Positions 59,225 to 64,000 of a DNA stretch of 64,000 bases are shown here, piece after piece. A program made the position numbers and the translations under genes. The notes beneath the pieces are model-generated. The model was given only the letters and a program-made list of their open reading frames with translations. It made no database searches and was not told where the DNA came from. The stretch comes from Enoplosus armatus. Lineage: Eukaryota; Chordata; Actinopteri; Centrarchiformes; Enoplosidae. The DNA lies in assembly GCF_043641665.1 (NCBI RefSeq), contig NC_092193.1, positions 16,687,501-16,751,500 of the forward strand. Reading direction: 5' to 3'. Every line of letters starts with the position of its first letter. The stretch's first letter is position 1.

Positions 59225-62200
59225 ATGAGTGGGCCAACCTTCACCTCCCCCTCTGCAGAGGTGGCTGAGATGAACCGCATCCATTATGAGTTGGAGTACA
59301 CAGAGGGCATCAGCCAGCGCATGCGAATCCCCGAGACCCTGAAGGTGGCCTCGGAGAAGCAAACAGGGTCTCTGCCACTTCAGCAACCCCTGCCCATTCA
59401 CACAACTCTGATGCAGGTGCCAGAGAGGATCGTCGTAGCAGGTGAGGACAGAAGATAGGACTTCAGTCAAAGGGTGCATGGCCGAAAATACCATTTTTAT
59501 TTAACTGTCTCCTCCTCACTGCCTCCACAGGTGATGATGGGGAATCTCTATTTTCTCGCCCCCGAGACTTGGACCTGATTCAGTCCATCCCTCCTGTGGA
59601 CCTCCTGAACATGAAGGCCCCACCACGTGTCCTCACCCTTACAGAACAGCCACTGGACTCCCTTGAAACTGAACAAACCGCCACTTCACAGAGCAGTCTT
59701 AGCCAGCCAGTAAGGGTCAAATCACTGTTTTCATGTCCTTTGTATTTCTCATTATTTCTGTACGTTTGCTGATGTAAATATTGTAGCTGTAGTAAGATTT
59801 TAGGTATTAATCCAATTAGGTGGAGACAGGCGGTGATGTTAGAGCAGAAAGATCATGATTTGAAGGTTATTGGGTGAAAAACAAAAACCAATATAGAATT
59901 TTGAGGTACTATAGGTAGATTAAAGGATACACCGGCTACAGTGGTGCCAACAGAACCAAAGCCATTATTTAGTTTAGATTGTTAGTTGTATTTGGGTAGT
60001 GTACCAGTGGAGATTGCTTATGCTTGTCATGTAATTTGTGGTAAATGAAGTACAGTTGAAATTGAAAAACTTAAGCACCTCCTGGGAAAATGCAGCACAG
60101 AGGCTGCAAATGTCTGTGAATAATTAGCCATCAAAAAATGCCACTCTGGGCGGCTATATGATTCTGTAGAAATGGCAGCCGATATCCCCAATGAGGACAG
60201 ACAGCCATCACACATCAATTACAAGTGTCCAAAATCAGTGTTGACTTGTTCCAATCAGTTATGCTGGACTAAATGTGGCTGTAATCAACCTAATAATCAC
60301 ACAATTTCATATCTTTGGATAATTCATAGGCCCAGTTTCCTGCTCGGTCTCGAAGGGAACGCAGTGCGAGTGAGAACATATCTGGCCGCCACAGCAGTCA
60401 GATCATCAGAGGTGATATAAGGTAAGCACACATCAACAGTCAGAAGTATGTGTGAAGGAATTTCACTTTACTTACTCGCAGTTCCAAGAACAACTTGCAG
60501 GAAGATAGAAATAGACATACAGATAAAAACAAGGACCACAAAGCAAAACAAAGATAGGCAAAAGTTAACAGAACTATAATGTACATACAAGGAGATAAAT
60601 ATAAATATTTTATAGTCGAGACACCTGTTACAACACTGCTTGACTGCTGCTGCCTGTTCATTCTGAATTTGTTATCTCCTATTCTTATTTCTCTTGGTTT
60701 GTTTAAAAAAAATCTTATTTCTTTACTATTTCTCCCCACTTACCTCTCGGCCAGTGTAACCCCTTCCCCTTCTGCCCCACCAGTCCGCTTGTGTCCCCCC
60801 CTCTGTTCCCCTGAGGATGCAAACATCAACCTCTTCACAGCTGCGGGGTTCCTGTCTTATATCCAGTCAACAACACGCCGGGCATACCAGCAGGTCCTCG
60901 AAGTGCTGGATGACAGCCATCGCAGGTGACTTTCCTTCTTTGTCCCTGAATTTCTCAGAAGTCATTGTATCACAAAGTTTCTCAGAACTAACAGCTGGTC
61001 CTGGTTCAAGGAAATTCATGAAATTAGGGCATTTTTTAGAAAAGAAATAAACTATTCTCACAGCATTGTAACCTTTTAGAAGAACTCCTCAGGTTAAGAA
61101 CTATAATGGATCAGGAAAATAATGGAGTGTAGGAGTTTCTGAGGCAAAGGAGAAAGCAGCTGTAAGGCGTCAAAACATTTTCTTGAAGTGATGCACATGA
61201 AAATTGTGCTGGGATGTTTATCTGATTTGAGATGTGTTGGCATTTCTCACTAAAAGAAACATTATGAGGCCATTAATGTTGTTTCCCACGTCATTCCCCC
61301 TGTGCTCTATGTGAGCAGAAAACACTGTTTTAGTGGAGGTACCTGAAGTTGTCAGGGTCATTAATGAGACACGTGTCTGTGTCATCAGCGTTATGCACTT
61401 GTCTGTCAGCCTTATTTGGGTTGGCAACTTTAGACTTGCAAGTGCAGGGGAGAAATTAAACAATATAACTGTTGTTAAATGTCCCCATAATGTCTCTTCA
61501 GTGGAAATGAGTGCCGGAAAAACTTCCCTTTCAGGATCGTTTCGGTAGCTGTGCAGACAGTCTCTGAGCTAGACTAGTTCATTATGTCACTGTTATCATT
61601 ATTCTAAATGTACATATGTTGATCTCCACAGGACACACCTGGACCTGGCTCTGGATATAAACCCTGATGAGTCTGGCTTAGTCGATGCCTCCTCACTACG
61701 GCGACAGGTAATATGACTCACATGGCTGAATGATGCTTGTGTCACTGATAAGTGATTGATATGCCTCTCCGCTGATTTGGTGTGCATATTATGAGTATTT
61801 TCTTCTACTTTTAGGTTTTATAATTTACAACTGTAAGGGCACATTTAAGGCGTGCTGACAAAACAAGCTTATGTATCCCATATCCCACACAGCCAGGGAT
61901 CAGTTACAACTGGCATTTTTAGATACTCCGCTGTAAACAAAGACTCAATAAACATAAACAAATACATTACAAATACAAGTACTAATCACATTCTGGGCCA
62001 GAAAGAAATAACTCAAAGATTTTCTTTGAAACTTACAGTATTGTTCAACTGTTGCGACTGTAGTTGTGTGGTTTTATGTAAGTTTGTTTGGTATAACGTT
62101 AACAGAAATCTTTTCCGAGGAAAAAAATCAAAAAGTTCCTTGTGTCTGTTGTTGATTTTGATATAGTTCTGCTTTGGACATCGTCTTGCACACTTTGAAC

Positions 62201-62436
62201 TTTGAAAACCAGATAGTGGTAATCCTATGTATATACTTGGGCAAGTCTTACGCAGGCTCCAGCACAAGTAGTGCTGAAAAAGTATCTTTGTGTTTTTCGT
62301 TCAGATTGTGAAGTTGAACCGGCGTCTGCAGCTGCTGGAGGAAGAAAACAAAGAACGCTCCAAGCGAGAGGTGATCCTGTATTCTGCTACTGTGGCATTC
62401 TGGCTTATTAACACCTGGATCTGGTTCCGTCGCTAA
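59225..62436 (+). CDS. mff: Mitochondrial fission factor
   Basis: Tail-anchored outer-membrane protein of mitochondria and peroxisomes that recruits the dynamin GTPase DRP1 for fission. Coding exons: 59225-59441, 59531-59709, 60336-60421, 60755-60925, 61632-61707 and 62305-62436, totalling 286 residues. The N-terminal DRP1-binding motif reads YELEYTEGISQRMRIPE; the second conserved block is RPRDLDLIQSIPP ... APPRVLTLTEQPLDSLE. RERSASEN (residues 139-146) matches the AMPK-phosphorylated site known in mammals. Exon 4 (about 161-218, with STTRRAYQQVLEVLDD) corresponds to a segment that is alternatively spliced in human MFF. The C-terminus is a coiled coil (SLRRQIVKLNRRLQLLEEEN) and a tail anchor of about 19 residues (VILYSATVAFWLINTWIWF) before RR. 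Start chosen at the first ATG after the acceptor, giving MSGPTFTSPSAEVAEMNRI; mammals have a longer N-terminus from an extra upstream portion. mffa/mffb cannot be told apart here. Confidence 0.95.
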
Positions 62437-64000
62437 GATGGGACAAGACTGAGTCTCCCAAAACACTGGAAGCCAAAGCAATTCCTTGTTAAAGGTGCAA
62501 CCATTAAAATACAGTATGAGCTTTTACAAAGTCTTTACTACATCTAAAGGCAACCACAGGAAACGTCAACAACATTGGCAAATGTCCCCCACAATCCTCC
62601 ATGTTATATAACAAATTTTATACTGGAATTTCACTTGTTGTCAAGACAAGACCTGAGACAGTAAACCATACCAATGTTTACACAGCCAATGATACACCAA
62701 TGTTTGGTATATCTCCCCAGCGTTATTAAATTTCACACCTGATTACAAACTGGCTCTGGTGGGATACAACAGCACTAGAACTAGATGTAAAGCTAAAGTT
62801 AGCATATCTCACATTCAAAGATTAATTTATGTTTTTCATTCCTGTATAAACTAGCAAAGACATAGCACAATGACACTACAGCTGGATGATTGCAAACTGC
62901 AGCAACAACAAACAATAGTTACCTTATTAGGCTAAAACTAGCTACAACATAGGTGTCAACTCTGAATTAGTTTTGCACTGCAGCGCAGTTCACTTGAGTT
63001 TGAGAAACAAACCCTCACTGGTATATTATGGTTATTTTGTGCAAAGAACCAGGAAAATACTACTGATTGCACCTTATAAGCTTGATAAATCCTTTGCACA
63101 ACAACAACAGATGTTACAGTGATGCCTACCATCATTCTTCTTTGTCAGAGTAAACCGCTTCGGGAGGAGAATGATTAGAGGGGAAATGAGGATTTACTTA
63201 CGCGACAAATGTTTTGGGAACCTAGCCCAAAGCTGGAACTATAGTTACAGGACCAAGCCTCAGACCTGACCTGTCTTGTCTGTTTGAAATTGAAGTTTTG
63301 TCAAAAACTACCATTCTTAAAGTGTCAAAGTAAGATGACTAAATCTAGAGATGCCATAACATTTACCCTGAATGTCCTTCTGCATTACCCAAAACATTTG
63401 TGTACAGTACTTGAATAGCTTATTGTTGAAATGTTGTAGTTTGTCCATAATATCTTTTGTTTTTTTATTACCTCTTTGGCAATCACATGCTGAGGGATTC
63501 TGTTAGCTTGCTGAAGTGGCAACAAAAATACTAAGGGTAGGGTACTGAGGGTATTATATGTGAAGTGATAATGTTCTCTCATGCTGTTTATACTGTTTGA
63601 GCTTGTTTTTCCAGAGAATTCATGTATTTCCACTAAGTTACCTACAAGACTAAAAGCATGGTTCTATTCATCAACAGTGTGATATACATCTTAGAGCTAC
63701 TGTCTGTATGATCATGTGTAATAGATGGCTATGTATATGAAATATTGATGTCATTTTTCAATAATGAAATGAGTTATGTATTTCATAGAGATTTATTTAT
63801 CACATATAATGCAGAGCCATCAACACATTTTTTTCTGTTAAGCACTATACCCATGACTTAAAGCTGGAGTTTTAAGTTAAATCTTTTACTTTCTTTGTAA
63901 TATGAATACATTCATTGTTAATATTTTTGCTGTAATAAATGATGGATGTTCATTTCCTCCGGAGCCCTGTCTCTGTGTAATGCTGACCCCTGCTGCTCCA
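62437..64000 (+). other. mff 3' UTR and downstream sequence
   Basis: Non-coding sequence to the window end. An AATAAA at 63934-63939 is a good candidate poly(A) signal, which would make a 3' UTR of about 1.5 kb. No further gene is visible. Confidence 0.6.
63934..63939 (+). terminator. mff candidate poly(A) signal
   Basis: AATAAA followed within 30 bases by GT-rich sequence (ATGATGGATGTT). The first canonical signal on this strand that I noticed after the mff stop codon. Confidence 0.5.

Overview
This window is vertebrate nuclear DNA, almost certainly from a ray-finned fish and probably a percomorph teleost (inference). The genes are compact multi-exon genes with GT/AG introns, whose products are close to vertebrate orthologues. 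Long (CA)n/(GT)n microsatellites are frequent, and several interspersed repeats look like families I associate with teleost genomes. No bacterial, viral or CRISPR features were seen. Gene models were assembled by hand from translated reading frames plus splice sites; exon coordinates are for coding sequence unless stated.

Layout: (1) 635-19315, minus strand: hs2st1 (heparan sulfate 2-O-sulfotransferase), coding exons 1-6. The final exon lies beyond the left edge. Intron 1 is about 15.5 kb and holds microsatellites, repeats and a hairpin. (2) 20121-25695, plus strand: selenof, a UGA-encoded selenoprotein with a recognisable SECIS element at about 26610-26690 in the 3' UTR. It is head-to-head with hs2st1 across about 0.8 kb. 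(3) 27626-30141, minus: a five-exon claudin-18-like gene, convergent with selenof, with a Gly/Met-rich second extracellular loop. (4) 32281-33012, minus: the single-exon SoxB2 gene sox14. (5) 39189-39260, minus: an intact tRNA-Pro(TGG). (6) 41646-48417, plus: septin2, 11 coding exons. (7) 51363-56492, minus: stk25, 11 coding exons, convergent with septin2. (8) 59225-62436, plus: mff (mitochondrial fission factor), six coding exons, head-to-head with stk25.

The genes do not form one pathway. They make up a conserved-synteny mosaic: from memory of human gene locations, HS2ST1-SELENOF lie on 1p22, CLDN18-SOX14 on 3q22, SEPTIN2-STK25 on 2q37 and MFF on 2q36.

The most interesting observations are the complete selenoprotein recoding set (UGA codon plus SECIS) with a transposon-like insertion between the stop codon and the SECIS; a hAT-like non-autonomous element with an exact 8-bp target-site duplication; two strong hairpin-forming inverted repeats; the unusual glycine/methionine expansion in claudin-18; and a tandem (NAGNAG) acceptor in septin2. 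I found no wholly new biological system.
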